A DNA stretch of 64,000 nucleotides from Flavonifractor sp. An112 (GTDB lineage Bacteria; Bacillota; Clostridia; Oscillospirales; Oscillospiraceae). Shown here piece after piece: positions 1 to 8,591 of the stretch; positions within the stretch are counted from its first letter, which is position 1, and each line of letters begins with the position of its first letter. A program made the translations under genes and the position numbers. The notes beneath the pieces were generated by a model that worked only from the letters and a program-made list of their open reading frames with translations, ran no database searches and was not told the origin of the DNA. The stretch lies in NCBI RefSeq assembly GCF_002161085.1, contig NZ_NFLU01000010.1:1-64000 (forward strand). The letters run 5' to 3'.

Positions 1-23
1 GGCCGCTGCCAATGGCAGCGGCC
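1..23 (-). terminator. Hairpin at the window edge, probable terminator of rlmI
   Basis: A perfect 10-bp stem (GGCCGCTGCC, loop AAT, GGCAGCGGCC) lies 11 nt past the rlmI stop. Any U-tract on the minus strand would be outside the window, so the terminator call rests on position and stem strength only. Confidence 0.4.
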
Positions 24-33
24 CCTGTGCTTT

Positions 34-1239
34 TTATTGTTCGTCCATGACCTGGAAGATGTAAAATTTCAGATAGAGGGACTGATCCGCCCCCCACAGC
101 ACCGGGTGGTCGGCAGCCTGGGTACGGTACTCCACCTGCCGCAGGCGGCGGTGAGCGTCCCGGGCGGCCTCCCCGATGGTCTTGGCCAGCAGCTCGGGGG
201 TCATGAAGTGGGAGCAGGAACAGGTGGCCAGATAGCCTCCGTTTTTCACCAGCTTGATGCCCCGCAGGTTAATCTCCCGGTAGCCGGTCACCGCCTTCTT
301 GACGGAGGCCCGGGACTTGGTAAAGGCGGGCGGGTCCAAGATCACCAAGTCAAATTTTTCGCTCTTTCTTTCGAGCTCAGGCAGCAATTCAAACACATCA
401 TGGCACTCAAATCGCACCCGGTCGCTCATGCCGTTGAGCTCCGCGTTGCGGGTGGCCTGATCCACACCCAGCTGGGAGGCGTCCACGCCCAGCACCTCTC
501 TGGCGCCGCCCTTGGCGGCGTTGAGGGCAAAGGCGCCCGTGTGGGTGAAGCAGTCCAGCACTCGTCCTCCCTTGGCCAGGGGCTGGATGGCCAGCCGGTT
601 GTACTTCTGATCCAGGAAGAAGCCGGTCTTCTGGCCCTCGGCCACATCCACCTGGTAGCGGACCCCGTTTTCCACAATTTCCACCACCGGGTCGAAGGGC
701 TCGGACAGGAAGCCCTTCACCAGCTCCATGCCCTCCTTCAGGCGCACCTTGGCATCGCTGCGCTCGTAGATGCCCCGGATGGCAATGCCGTCCTCGGCCA
801 AAATATCCACAAGCAGCTTCAAAATGGTGGATTTCATCCGGTCAATGCCCAGGGCCAGGGATTCCACCACCAGTACGTCGGAGAACTTATCCACCACCAG
901 GCCGGGCAGGAAGTCGGCCTCACCGAAAATGATGCGGCAGGAGGAGGTGTCCACCGTGTCTTTGCGGTACTGCCAGGCAGCGCGCACCCGCATCTCCAGA
1001 AAAGCCTCGTCAATAACGGTGTCCGCCTTCCGGGACAGCGCTCGCACCGTGATGGTGGAGGCCCGGTTGAGGAAGCCCACCCCCAGCGGGTAGCCGTTGT
1101 AGTCCTCAATGCGGATCACATCGCCGTCGGCGGGCTGACCCACGATCTCACCGATCTCATTGTCATAGATCCAGGGGCCGCCGGCCTTGAAGGAGCGGCC
1201 CTCTCCCCGCTTCAGGCGGATAGCAGGCATATCAGCCAT
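34..1239 (-). CDS. rlmI: Class I SAM-dependent rRNA (cytosine-C5) methyltransferase, RlmI-like
   Basis: Predicted 401-residue RNA methyltransferase. An N-terminal PUA-like domain (about residues 5-80) is followed by a Rossmann methyltransferase domain: the SAM-binding stretch VLDCFTHTGAF near residue 230, DPPAF near 308 and TCSCS near 348, whose Cys would be the m5C catalytic nucleophile. This architecture is that of RlmI, which methylates 23S rRNA C1962 (E. coli numbering). The ATG at 1239 is preferred over an in-frame TTG two codons upstream because AGAGG lies 9 nt before it. It is the last gene on the minus strand after nrdD, from which a GC-rich hairpin separates it. The family is clear; the exact target nucleotide is inferred. 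Confidence 0.85.
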   Translation of the reverse strand: MADMPAIRLKRGEGRSFKAGGPWIYDNEIGEIVGQPADGDVIRIEDYNGYPLGVGFLNRASTITVRALSRKADTVIDEAFLEMRVRAAWQYRKDTVDTSSCRIIFGEADFLPGLVVDKFSDVLVVESLALGIDRMKSTILKLLVDILAEDGIAIRGIYERSDAKVRLKEGMELVKGFLSEPFDPVVEIVENGVRYQVDVAEGQKTGFFLDQKYNRLAIQPLAKGGRVLDCFTHTGAFALNAAKGGAREVLGVDASQLGVDQATRNAELNGMSDRVRFECHDVFELLPELERKSEKFDLVILDPPAFTKSRASVKKAVTGYREINLRGIKLVKNGGYLATCSCSHFMTPELLAKTIGEAARDAHRRLRQVEYRTQAADHPVLWGADQSLYLKFYIFQVMDEQ

Positions 1240-1260
1240 ACACAAAATCCTCTCTATATC

Positions 1261-1288
1261 AAAATGGGGCGGGGCAGAGCCCCGCCCC
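1261..1288 (-). terminator. GGGGC-type palindrome downstream of nrdD
   Basis: A perfect 10-bp stem (GGGGCGGGGC / GCCCCGCCCC, 3-nt loop, 1266-1288) lies between the nrdD stop and the rlmI ribosome-binding site. On the minus strand it is followed only by ATTTTGAT, so termination would be weak. It also resembles other GGGGC...GCCCC palindromes in this window. Confidence 0.5.
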
Positions 1289-1317
1289 TATGTTTTTCCT
1301 TCTCAGCCGCGGTCAGG

Positions 1318-3639
1318 TTACACGCCGTGCTTCACCCGGTCGTGCTCCTCGGCCCGCTTGGCGTTGTTGAAGCGGTCCAGGGTACCCACCAGATAACCGG
1401 TGATGCGGCGGATGCGCTCAAAGGGCACGCCGTCGGCCTCGGTGCGGCCGCAGCCGGGGCAGCGGTCCCCGATGATGCCGGAGAAGCCGCACACCGGGTC
1501 CCGGTCCACCGGATGGTTGACGGAACCGTAGCCGATGCCGCTCTCCTTCATGCAGCGGATGACCTTCTCAAAGGCCTCCAGGTTGTCGGTGGGATCGCCG
1601 TCCATCTCAATGTAGCTGATATGTCCGGCGTTGGTGAGGGCGTGGTAGGGGGCCTCGATCTTGATTTTGTCGTAGGCGGAGATGGGGTAATACACCGGCA
1701 CATGGAAAGAGTTGGTGTAGTAATCCCGGTCGGTGATCCCCTCCATAACCCCGAAACGGGCCTTATCCATCCGGACAAAGCGGCCGGACAGGCCCTCGGC
1801 GGGGGTGGCCAGCAGGGAGAAGTTGAGGCCCCGCTTTTCGCTCTCGGCATCCATTCGGGCCCGCATATGGGAGATGATCTCCTGGCCCAGCACCCGGGCC
1901 TTCTCGCTCTCACCGTGGTGGACGCCGATAAGGGCCTTCAGAGTCTCGGCCAGGCCAATGAAGCCTACGGACAGGGTGCCGTGCTTCAGGACCTCCCGTA
2001 CCTCGTCGTTCCAGTCCAGTTTCTCGCTGTCCAGCCACACCCCCTGTCCCATGAGGAAGGGGAAGTTATACACGTGCTTGCGGCACTGGATCTCAAACCG
2101 CTCCAGCAGCTGGTCCACACACAGGTCCATCATCCGGTCCAGAGACTCGAAGAAGGTATTCAGGTCCCCCCGGGCCTTGATGGCCAGCCGGGGCAGGTTG
2201 ATAGTGGTAAAGGACAGGTTGCCCCGGCCGTTGCAGATCTCCCGCTCGGAATCGTATACGTTGCCGATGACCCGGGTGCGGCAGCCCATGTAGGCGATCT
2301 CGGTCTCGGGATGGCCGGGCTTGTAGTACTGCAGGTTGAAAGGGGCGTCGATGAAGGAGAAATTGGGGAACAGCCGCTTGGCGGAGCACCGCATAGCCAG
2401 CTGGAACAGGTCGTAGTTGGGCTCGCCGGGGTTGTAGTTGATCCCTTCCTTCACCCGGAAGATCTGGATGGGGAAAATGGGAGTCTCGCCGCCGCCCAGG
2501 CCGGCCTCGGTGGCCAGCATCACGTTCTTCATCACCATGCGGCCCTCGGGAGAGGTATCCATGCCGTAGTTGATGGAGGAGAAGGGAGTCTGGGCGCCGG
2601 CGCGGGAGTGCATGGTGTTCAGGTTGTGGATCAGGGCCTCCATGGCCTGATAGGTGGCCCGGTCGGTCTCCTTTTCCGCCCGCTGCTGGGCAAACTTCTG
2701 GGCCTTCTCCACGGTGGCCTCGTCCCCAAACTTGGGCACCAGAGCGGCCCGCTCGGCGGCAAAGTATTCCTCGCTGCCCGCCAGAATGGGGCACAGGCCG
2801 GTCTCCTTCTCCAGGTCGGCCATGACGGCCTTCAACTCCTGCTCGGGGTCACTCTCATCCTCCAGCAGCATGAGGGCCCGGGCCAGGTTCTGACGGTACA
2901 GCCGCTTGAAGGTCTTGCGGACGCCGTCAGCCATGCCGTAGTCGAAGTTCACCACACTCTGGCCGCCGTGCTGGTCGTTCTGGTTGGACTGGATGGCGAT
3001 GCAGCACAGGGCGGCGTAGGAGGCAATGTCGTTGGGCTCCCGCAGGGTGCCGTGACCGGTGGAAAAGCCCCCTTCAAAGAGTTTCTTGATGTCGATCTGA
3101 CAACAGGTGGTGGTGAGGGTCAAAAAGTCCAGGTCGTGAATATGGATATCACCCTCCCGGTGGGCCCGGGCGTGGTCGGGGTTGAGGACGAACATATCAT
3201 AGAACTGCTTGGCGCCCTCGGAGCCGAACTTGAGCATGGAGCCCATGGCGGTGTCACCGTCGATGTTGGCGTTCTCCCGCTTGATGTCGGAGTCCTTGGC
3301 GGCGGAGAAGGTGATGTCCTCATAGGTTTTCATCAGCCGGGTATTCATCTCCCGGGCACGGCTGCGCTCCTCCCGGTACAGGATGTAGGCCCGGGCAGTC
3401 TGGATGTAGCCGTTGTCCATCAGCACCCGCTCCACCAGGTCCTGAATGTGCTCCACACCGGGCTGCTTCTCCCCTTCCACCTCCAGGATGGAGAGGACCT
3501 CGTCGGCCAGCCGCCTGGCCTCTGCCTCTTTGCCCGGTTTGTAGGTGGCTCGGAAGGCCTTGTCAATGGCGCCGGCGATTTTCTCTTCGTTGAACTCCGC
3601 CAACCGGCCGTCCCGTTTTCTGATTTTGGTGAGTGTCAT
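1318..3639 (-). CDS. nrdD: Anaerobic (class III) ribonucleoside-triphosphate reductase
   Basis: This 773-residue glycyl-radical enzyme reduces ribonucleoside triphosphates to dNTPs without oxygen, using formate as reductant in the known family. An N-terminal ATP-cone (about residues 1-95, starting KIRKRDGRLAEF) gives allosteric control. The C-terminus has a zinc-ribbon-like stretch (CGFSG...CPGCGR) and the glycyl-radical motif RRITGYLVG, with Gly as the radical residue. The ATG start begins the family-typical MTLTKIRKRDG. No nrdG activase gene is adjacent, so it must lie elsewhere. The promoter overlaps NrdR-like boxes, as does that of the second ribonucleotide reductase (nrdJ) in this window, which suggests common control. 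Length and motifs are complete. Confidence 0.97.
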   Translation of the reverse strand: MTLTKIRKRDGRLAEFNEEKIAGAIDKAFRATYKPGKEAEARRLADEVLSILEVEGEKQPGVEHIQDLVERVLMDNGYIQTARAYILYREERSRAREMNTRLMKTYEDITFSAAKDSDIKRENANIDGDTAMGSMLKFGSEGAKQFYDMFVLNPDHARAHREGDIHIHDLDFLTLTTTCCQIDIKKLFEGGFSTGHGTLREPNDIASYAALCCIAIQSNQNDQHGGQSVVNFDYGMADGVRKTFKRLYRQNLARALMLLEDESDPEQELKAVMADLEKETGLCPILAGSEEYFAAERAALVPKFGDEATVEKAQKFAQQRAEKETDRATYQAMEALIHNLNTMHSRAGAQTPFSSINYGMDTSPEGRMVMKNVMLATEAGLGGGETPIFPIQIFRVKEGINYNPGEPNYDLFQLAMRCSAKRLFPNFSFIDAPFNLQYYKPGHPETEIAYMGCRTRVIGNVYDSEREICNGRGNLSFTTINLPRLAIKARGDLNTFFESLDRMMDLCVDQLLERFEIQCRKHVYNFPFLMGQGVWLDSEKLDWNDEVREVLKHGTLSVGFIGLAETLKALIGVHHGESEKARVLGQEIISHMRARMDAESEKRGLNFSLLATPAEGLSGRFVRMDKARFGVMEGITDRDYYTNSFHVPVYYPISAYDKIKIEAPYHALTNAGHISYIEMDGDPTDNLEAFEKVIRCMKESGIGYGSVNHPVDRDPVCGFSGIIGDRCPGCGRTEADGVPFERIRRITGYLVGTLDRFNNAKRAEEHDRVKHGV

Positions 3640-3697
3640 TGCGATCCGTTCCTTTCCCGCTCCACTGTTGCAGGCGATTACCGCCCGTTATATTCCG

Positions 3698-3765
3698 ACA
3701 CAATATCTTGTGCTTTGCTTCTTTACGCAACACCCATGATACAGTATCTTGATATATGCCGTCAA
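3698..3765 (-). promoter_or_regulatory. nrdD promoter with two NrdR-type boxes
   Basis: Minus-strand promoter TTGACG-N18-TATCAT (3760-3765 and 3736-3741). A 16-bp near-palindrome, acacaatatcttgtgc (3698-3713), fits the NrdR box. A weaker copy, atacagtatcttgata (3739-3754), overlaps the -10. The copies start 41 bp apart, about four helical turns. The nrdJ promoter holds a 15/16 match to the first box. Confidence 0.75.
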
Positions 3766-3775
3766 GGCACAAAAC

Positions 3776-3809
3776 AAAAAGCCCGTCCCAAAAAGGGGAC
3801 GTGCTTTTT
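3776..3809 (-). terminator. Bidirectional-looking intrinsic terminator
   Basis: AAAAAGCCCGTCCC pairs with GGGGACGTGCTTTTT around an A5 loop. On the minus strand it follows the homocysteine methyltransferase-like gene and ends in a T-run; it also sits just upstream of the nrdD promoter. Confidence 0.8.
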
Positions 3810-3861
3810 GTCTGTTTCGCTGATTTTATTTTGGGGCCCGAAGGTCCCTTGACAGGGCTTC

Positions 3862-5082
3862 TTACAGCAGCACCAGGCCGTACCGGCCTGCCATCTCCCG
3901 GAGGAAATCCTCCTCCAGATCCCCGGTACCATCCCAGAAAGCCCGGCCCTGATAGAGCCGCAGAGCTTTCTCCAGCAGCTCGGGTACGTCGGACCACAGG
4001 CACAGAGCATCCTTCACCACATACTGGTTTTCGGCGAAGATATCCAGATCGTCCTCCTCCAGGATGGCGATCTTCAGCGCGCCCTGGGGGGACTCCTCCT
4101 CCGCCTCCAGAATGTCCTCCATCAGGTCAGGGGTACACTCGATGGTCTCACCCACATCCACATCGGGGGTGATGAATCGGGCCTCCTTCTCGCTGGCACA
4201 GGGGATCACATCCGGGTCCCGCTCCACCGGCTGGAAGGCAGAAAAGTCTACCTGAGCCATGGCCCGTACCACTGCCTCCAGATGCTCCGGACCCGCCCCG
4301 CAGCATCCGCCGAAGATGCGGGCTCCGGCGGCGGCATATTGGGGTACAAAGCCCGTCAGCTCCTCCGGGGTACAGCAGGCCCCGGGCAGCCCGGCAGAGG
4401 GTTTTGCGATCAGAGGTACGGAGGCATAAGGCGTCAGCCGCTCCAGCTGCTCCGCCGTGTCTGCGGGGCTGGTACAGTTGAGCCCGAAGGCGGACACCCC
4501 CATGCCCTGCATAACGATGAGTCCGGCCAGCACATCCGTGCCGCCGGGGGTACGGCCCTCGTCGTCACAGGTGAAGCACACCCACACCGGCTTGTCCGAC
4601 ACACTCTTGCAGGCCAGCACCGCCGCCCGGGCCTGAGCCATGTCGGTCATCGTCTCCAGGAAAAACAGGTCAACCCCGGCAGCTTCCAGAGCGGCGGCCT
4701 GCTCCGTGTAGACCGCCACCAATTCCTCAAAGCTGCTCTCACCAAAAGGAATCAGCGTCAGCCCGGCAGGGGCCATGTCGCCCGCCACCAGCACACCCCC
4801 GCCTGCGGCCTGCCGGGTCAGTTCCACCAGCCGCTGGTTGTATTCTCTTACCTGTCCCATGATGCCCCTGCGCTCCAGGCTGGCCCGGTTGGCCCCAAAG
4901 GTGGGGGCCAGCAGAATACGGCTGCCGGCCTGCACATAGCGCCGCTGTACCTCCAGCAGAGCCTGGGGATGCTCCAGCACCCACTGCTCGGTGCAGGCTC
5001 CGTCGGGCATACCCAACCGGCGCAGCTCGGTTCCGGTAGCACCGTCCATCAGAATGGGCATAGATAAGGGAATGGTGTCCAT
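3862..5082 (-). CDS. Homocysteine S-methyltransferase-type TIM-barrel protein with acidic C-terminal extension
   Basis: The 406-residue protein has a zinc-type homocysteine methyltransferase barrel (residues 1 to about 285). It starts with MDGATGTELRR and carries the expected zinc cysteines in GLNCTSP and GGCCG. The enzyme family transfers a methyl group to homocysteine to give methionine. There is no corrinoid-binding module (no DxHxxG), so the methyl donor may be a methylated amino acid or a separate corrinoid protein. The last 120 or so residues are strongly acidic (EEEESPQ, EEDDLDIF) and match no domain I recognise. The start at 5082 has AGGAGG 12 nt upstream; an open frame extends nine codons further without a better site. 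It stands alone between two terminators. Confidence 0.8.
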   Translation of the reverse strand: MDTIPLSMPILMDGATGTELRRLGMPDGACTEQWVLEHPQALLEVQRRYVQAGSRILLAPTFGANRASLERRGIMGQVREYNQRLVELTRQAAGGGVLVAGDMAPAGLTLIPFGESSFEELVAVYTEQAAALEAAGVDLFFLETMTDMAQARAAVLACKSVSDKPVWVCFTCDDEGRTPGGTDVLAGLIVMQGMGVSAFGLNCTSPADTAEQLERLTPYASVPLIAKPSAGLPGACCTPEELTGFVPQYAAAGARIFGGCCGAGPEHLEAVVRAMAQVDFSAFQPVERDPDVIPCASEKEARFITPDVDVGETIECTPDLMEDILEAEEESPQGALKIAILEEDDLDIFAENQYVVKDALCLWSDVPELLEKALRLYQGRAFWDGTGDLEEDFLREMAGRYGLVLL

Positions 5083-5120
5083 AATTGCTCGGTTCCTCCT
5101 GTATTGCACATTTGGATGGT

Positions 5121-5150
5121 ATTATATCACAGTTTCATGATCCAATGCAA
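5121..5150 (-). promoter_or_regulatory. Sigma-A promoter of the homocysteine methyltransferase-like gene
   Basis: TTGCAT (5145-5150), 18-bp spacer, TATAAT (5121-5126) on the minus strand, about 40 nt before the start codon. Confidence 0.65.
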
Positions 5151-5168
5151 GCCCAGCTGCCAAGCAAA

Positions 5169-5200
5169 AGAGACCTGCCGCGAAACGGCAGGTCTCTTTT
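5169..5200 (-). terminator. Intrinsic terminator after the membrane glycosyltransferase
   Basis: The stem AGAGACCTGCCG / CGGCAGGTCTCT (5169-5196) is followed by T-runs on both strands (CTTTTC on plus, TTTTGC on minus). Confidence 0.8.
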
Positions 5201-5213
5201 CATTTGGTTTGGC

Positions 5214-6488
5214 TCAGCCCGCCCCCACCCGCTTGGTGGAGGTGTGGTAGATGGGTTTCCACTCCACCTTTTTCACCAGAGCGGCAATGGAGATGGGAAT
5301 GTACGTAAACATGAAGATGGGGAAGGTAAAGACATAGCCCAGCTTCTGCAGCGGAGAGGCGCTGATGTGCTTCCACTCAGAAAGTACCGTCAGCAGGCCG
5401 TAGAAGAACAGGCCCACATAGAAATTCCACAGAGCGGACAGCATGAAGCCGACGGTCACATCGATAACCTTGGCGGCAATATAGGCGGGCTGGGTCATGC
5501 AGCTGGCCAGGATGATGCCGTTGAACAGGATCATCACCAAGGTGAGCAGCATACCGGGGGCCACGGTCACGAACATATCGTAGCAGGAGGTACCCAGCCG
5601 TCCGGGGCGGAAACAGCCCTTCAGCAGGGGCACGGTATAATCCCGGTCCACCTCATAGAAGCCCTTGGACCACCGCAGCCGCTGGTCCCAGGACTGGCGG
5701 AAGGTGGTGGGCTGCTCATCGTACACCACGGCGGTATCGCAGTAGCCGATCTTGCGGCCCTGGATGGCACAGTCCACAGAGAACTGGATATCTTCGGTGA
5801 GCAGGTGGAAGGGCCAGCCCCCGTTGTCCCGGATGACCTTGGAGGACACCAGGAAACCGGTACCGGACACATGGCAGTTGGTGCCCAGCAGGGTACGGGG
5901 GAAGTTGAGGAAGCGGGCCTCCCGCAGGAACCAGATGGAGTATCCGGCGGAGATCCAGTTGTCCCCGAAGTTCTTGGAGTTGCGGTAGCAGGTGATGGCA
6001 TCGTAGCCCTTGTCAAAGGTACGGTTCATCTCGGCAACAAAGTTGGGGTCCACCAGGTTGTCGGCATCAAAGATGAAGTAGCCGTCGTAGACGTCCTTGC
6101 CCTCCTCCTCCAAGCGGTGGAAGAGGTAGTCCATGGCGTAGCCCTTGCCCTTCTTCTGCTGGTCGAAGCGCTCATACACAAAAGCGCCGGCCTTGCGGGC
6201 CACACCGGCGGTATCGTCGGTGCAGTTGTCGGCCACCACATAGAGATCCAGCAGCTCTTTGGGGTAATTTTGCTTATTTAAGCTATCCAGCAGTTCCCCG
6301 ATGACTCCTTCTTCGTTGCGCGCGGATACCACCACAGCAAAGCGATGGAGCTTTTCAGGCTGATGGGTCTCTTTCCAGCGGCGGCGTACCAGTCCCACTA
6401 CCACATAAAAGCCCTGGTAGATGTAGAGCAGGGTAAAGAGCAGCACCACTGCAAAGTTTAAATTTTTCACTAATTCTAATATCGTCAT
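5214..6488 (-). CDS. Membrane-bound family 2 glycosyltransferase
   Basis: The 424-residue protein has one N-terminal membrane helix (about 10-32), a cytoplasmic GT-A catalytic domain, and three or four C-terminal membrane helices. Catalytic-domain signs are VVVSARNEE near residue 52, the metal/nucleotide motif FIFDADN near 137, TED near 230 and QRLRW near 270, the (Q/R)xxRW signature of processive glycosyltransferases. The substrate is not evident; cell-wall or exopolysaccharide synthesis is likely. The ATG at 6488 has GGAGG 8 nt upstream and begins directly with the first helix, so 37 extra in-frame upstream codons are rejected. It is monocistronic, with its own promoter and terminator. Confidence 0.85.
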   Translation of the reverse strand: MTILELVKNLNFAVVLLFTLLYIYQGFYVVVGLVRRRWKETHQPEKLHRFAVVVSARNEEGVIGELLDSLNKQNYPKELLDLYVVADNCTDDTAGVARKAGAFVYERFDQQKKGKGYAMDYLFHRLEEEGKDVYDGYFIFDADNLVDPNFVAEMNRTFDKGYDAITCYRNSKNFGDNWISAGYSIWFLREARFLNFPRTLLGTNCHVSGTGFLVSSKVIRDNGGWPFHLLTEDIQFSVDCAIQGRKIGYCDTAVVYDEQPTTFRQSWDQRLRWSKGFYEVDRDYTVPLLKGCFRPGRLGTSCYDMFVTVAPGMLLTLVMILFNGIILASCMTQPAYIAAKVIDVTVGFMLSALWNFYVGLFFYGLLTVLSEWKHISASPLQKLGYVFTFPIFMFTYIPISIAALVKKVEWKPIYHTSTKRVGAG

Positions 6489-6555
6489 TCCATGATCCTC
6501 CGTCTGTTGATCGCTGAAGGAACCTGCCCGCGGTGGATAGCCGCGTGCATTGCAT

Positions 6556-6583
6556 ATCATACCACACCCAAAAAAGATTACAA
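6556..6583 (-). promoter_or_regulatory. Promoter of the membrane glycosyltransferase
   Basis: TTGTAA (6578-6583), 16-bp spacer, TATGAT (6556-6561), minus strand. The rest of the 333-bp gap 6489-6821 is AT-rich and holds only the argS terminator. Confidence 0.65.
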
Positions 6584-6777
6584 GAGTGTTACATACCAAT
6601 TAACAGAAGATTAAGGGAAAGTTTTTATTTCTTTTATACAAATGTAAGAAATCCGACCTCTCCGCTGCAAACAGATTCCATATTGCTCTGATTCGTCCCT
6701 TTTTGAAACATTCAGCATAGTTTCAGGTAGACATAATATTCTTGCATCGTCGCGGTTTCTTCTTGGACGAAAATTTA

Positions 6778-6820
6778 CAAAAAAAGATCCCGCTTTTTTC
6801 AAAAAAGCGGGATCTTTTTC
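6778..6820 (-). terminator. Terminator of the murI-DUF1934-argS unit
   Basis: AAAAAGATCCCGCTTTTTT pairs with AAAAAAGCGGGATCTTTTT. A T-run follows on the minus strand, 2 nt past the argS stop. Confidence 0.85.
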
Positions 6821-6821
6821 C

Positions 6822-8570
6822 TTACATCTTTTCAGGAGCGGTAACACCGATGAGGGCCAGGCAGTTGGCAATGACGGAACGGACGGTGTCAGCCAGCTTA
6901 AGGCGGGCAGCCAGCACGTCGGCCTCCTCCCCCTTGATGCGGCAGGCGTTGTAGAAGCGGTGGAAATCGCCGGCCAGGGTAATGAGGTAGCGGTTGACGT
7001 GGGAGGGGTCGTAGTCCCGGGCGGAGATACGGATCACCTCGGGCAGCTGGGACAGGGTCTTGATGAGGGCCTTCTCCTCGGCGGTGGTGAAGAGGGCGGC
7101 ATTCACAGCGGCCGCGTCAGGCATCTGGGCGCCCTCCTCAGTGAGGCGGCTCACCAGAGAGCAGATGCGGGCGTGGGCGTACTGGACGTAGTACACCGGG
7201 TTATCGGAGTCCTGCCGCACCGCCAGGTCCAGATCGAAGTCCAGAGCGGAGGTGGAGGACCGGGAGTTGAAGAAGAACCGGGCGGCATCCACGCTAACCT
7301 CATCCAGCAGGTCCCGCAGGGCGATGGCCTTGCCGGAGCGCTTGGACATCCGGACGGGCTGGCCGTCCTGCAGCAGGTTGACCAGCTGCATCAGCACCAC
7401 CACCAGCCGGTGGGAGCCGTCCAGGCCCAGGCCATCCAGGGCGGCCTGGAGGCGGGCCACATGGCCGTGGTGGTCGGCGCCCCAGATGTTGATAGCCTTG
7501 GAGAAGCCCCGCTTCTCCAGCTTGTTGCGGTGGTAGGCAATGTCGGCGGCAAAATAGGTGTAGAAGCCGTTGGCCCGGCGGAGCACGTCGTCCTTCAGGT
7601 CCAGCTTGTCCACCTGCTCCTGGGTCTTGCCCTCAGCCATGAACTTCCGCTTGAGCAGATCGGTGGTGTTGAGCCACAGGGCGCCGTCCTTCTCATAGGT
7701 CCAGCCCTTGTCGGCCAGCATACCCACCGTCTCGGCCACATAGCCGGAGCTGTGGAGGCCGGACTCCAGGAACCACTCGTCGTACTCGATCTGGTAGCGG
7801 CGCAGATCGGCCTTCATCTTGGGGATGTTGACAGACAGGCCGTACTGGGCCATGGCCTCCTGGCGCTCCTCCTCCGGCTTATCCTTCCAGTCGGGGCCGT
7901 GCTGGTCATAGAAGGCCTGGGCCAGCTCCTTGATGTCGTCGCCGTGATAGCCATCCTCGGGGAAGGGATAGTTCTCCTCACCCAGCACGATCTGGAGATA
8001 CCGGGCGTCGATGGACATGGCGAACTTGTGAATCTGGTTGCCGGCGTCGTTGACGTAGAACTCACGCCACACGTCGTACCCAGCCCGGGTGAGAACGCTG
8101 GCCAGAGCGTCGCCCAGCACGCCGCCCCGGGCGTTGCCGATGTGCATGGGGCCGGTGGGGTTGGCAGAGACGAACTCCACCATCACTTTTTCGCCGTGGC
8201 CCTCGTCCACCGCGCCGTAGGTGCTCCCCTCAGCCTGGATGTCGGTGAGGACCTCGCCGTACCACTTGCTGCCCAGGGTGAAGTTGAGGAAGCCAGGGCC
8301 GGCGATCTCCACCTTATCAAAGAAGGTACCCGCCAGATCCAGATTGTCCACAATGGTCTGGGCGATCTGCCGGGGGGCCTTGTGGAGAGCCTTGGCGCCC
8401 GCCATGGCGAAGGAGGAGGCGTAGTCGCCGTGGGTGGGGTCCTTGGGGATCTCGATGGTGGCCTTGACCTCCGCCCCTGCGGGCAGCAGGCCCTGGGCCG
8501 CGGCCTTCTCGTAGGCCGCCTGGGTCAGCTGGGCGACCTGCTCCCGGGCCGCCTGGATCATATTGGACAT
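6822..8570 (-). CDS. argS: Arginyl-tRNA synthetase
   Basis: Class I aminoacyl-tRNA synthetase of 582 residues charging tRNA-Arg. The N-terminal Add1 domain (about 1-110) precedes the HIGH-type motif PMHIGNARGG near residue 120, the KMSKS-type VRMSKRSG near 390 and the DALR anticodon-binding domain at the end (KTLSQLPEVI...YNACRI). The ATG at 8570 follows AAAGGTGAT with 6 nt spacing; thirteen codons of in-frame upstream sequence run through a hairpin and are rejected. It is third in a murI-DUF1934-argS row. The 195-bp leader between DUF1934 and argS is unusually long and full of hairpins, and it lacks a T-box. Confidence 0.97.
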   Translation of the reverse strand: MSNMIQAAREQVAQLTQAAYEKAAAQGLLPAGAEVKATIEIPKDPTHGDYASSFAMAGAKALHKAPRQIAQTIVDNLDLAGTFFDKVEIAGPGFLNFTLGSKWYGEVLTDIQAEGSTYGAVDEGHGEKVMVEFVSANPTGPMHIGNARGGVLGDALASVLTRAGYDVWREFYVNDAGNQIHKFAMSIDARYLQIVLGEENYPFPEDGYHGDDIKELAQAFYDQHGPDWKDKPEEERQEAMAQYGLSVNIPKMKADLRRYQIEYDEWFLESGLHSSGYVAETVGMLADKGWTYEKDGALWLNTTDLLKRKFMAEGKTQEQVDKLDLKDDVLRRANGFYTYFAADIAYHRNKLEKRGFSKAINIWGADHHGHVARLQAALDGLGLDGSHRLVVVLMQLVNLLQDGQPVRMSKRSGKAIALRDLLDEVSVDAARFFFNSRSSTSALDFDLDLAVRQDSDNPVYYVQYAHARICSLVSRLTEEGAQMPDAAAVNAALFTTAEEKALIKTLSQLPEVIRISARDYDPSHVNRYLITLAGDFHRFYNACRIKGEEADVLAARLKLADTVRSVIANCLALIGVTAPEKM

Positions 8571-8591
8571 ATCTATCACCTTTTCTTTATT

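Noticed and set aside
37-3852. A plus-strand open frame of 1271 codons
   Set aside because: It lies antisense to rlmI and nrdD, which have full family motifs. The frame is a by-product of GC-rich codon use, with Gly/His/Leu-rich low-complexity sequence and no ribosome-binding site. Similar long antisense frames over argS, etf, xdhD, ygfK, dpaL and ygeW were dropped for the same reason.
6611-6954. Small open frames on both strands around 6.6-6.95 kb
   Set aside because: They overlap the argS terminator and end of argS, and lack binding sites.
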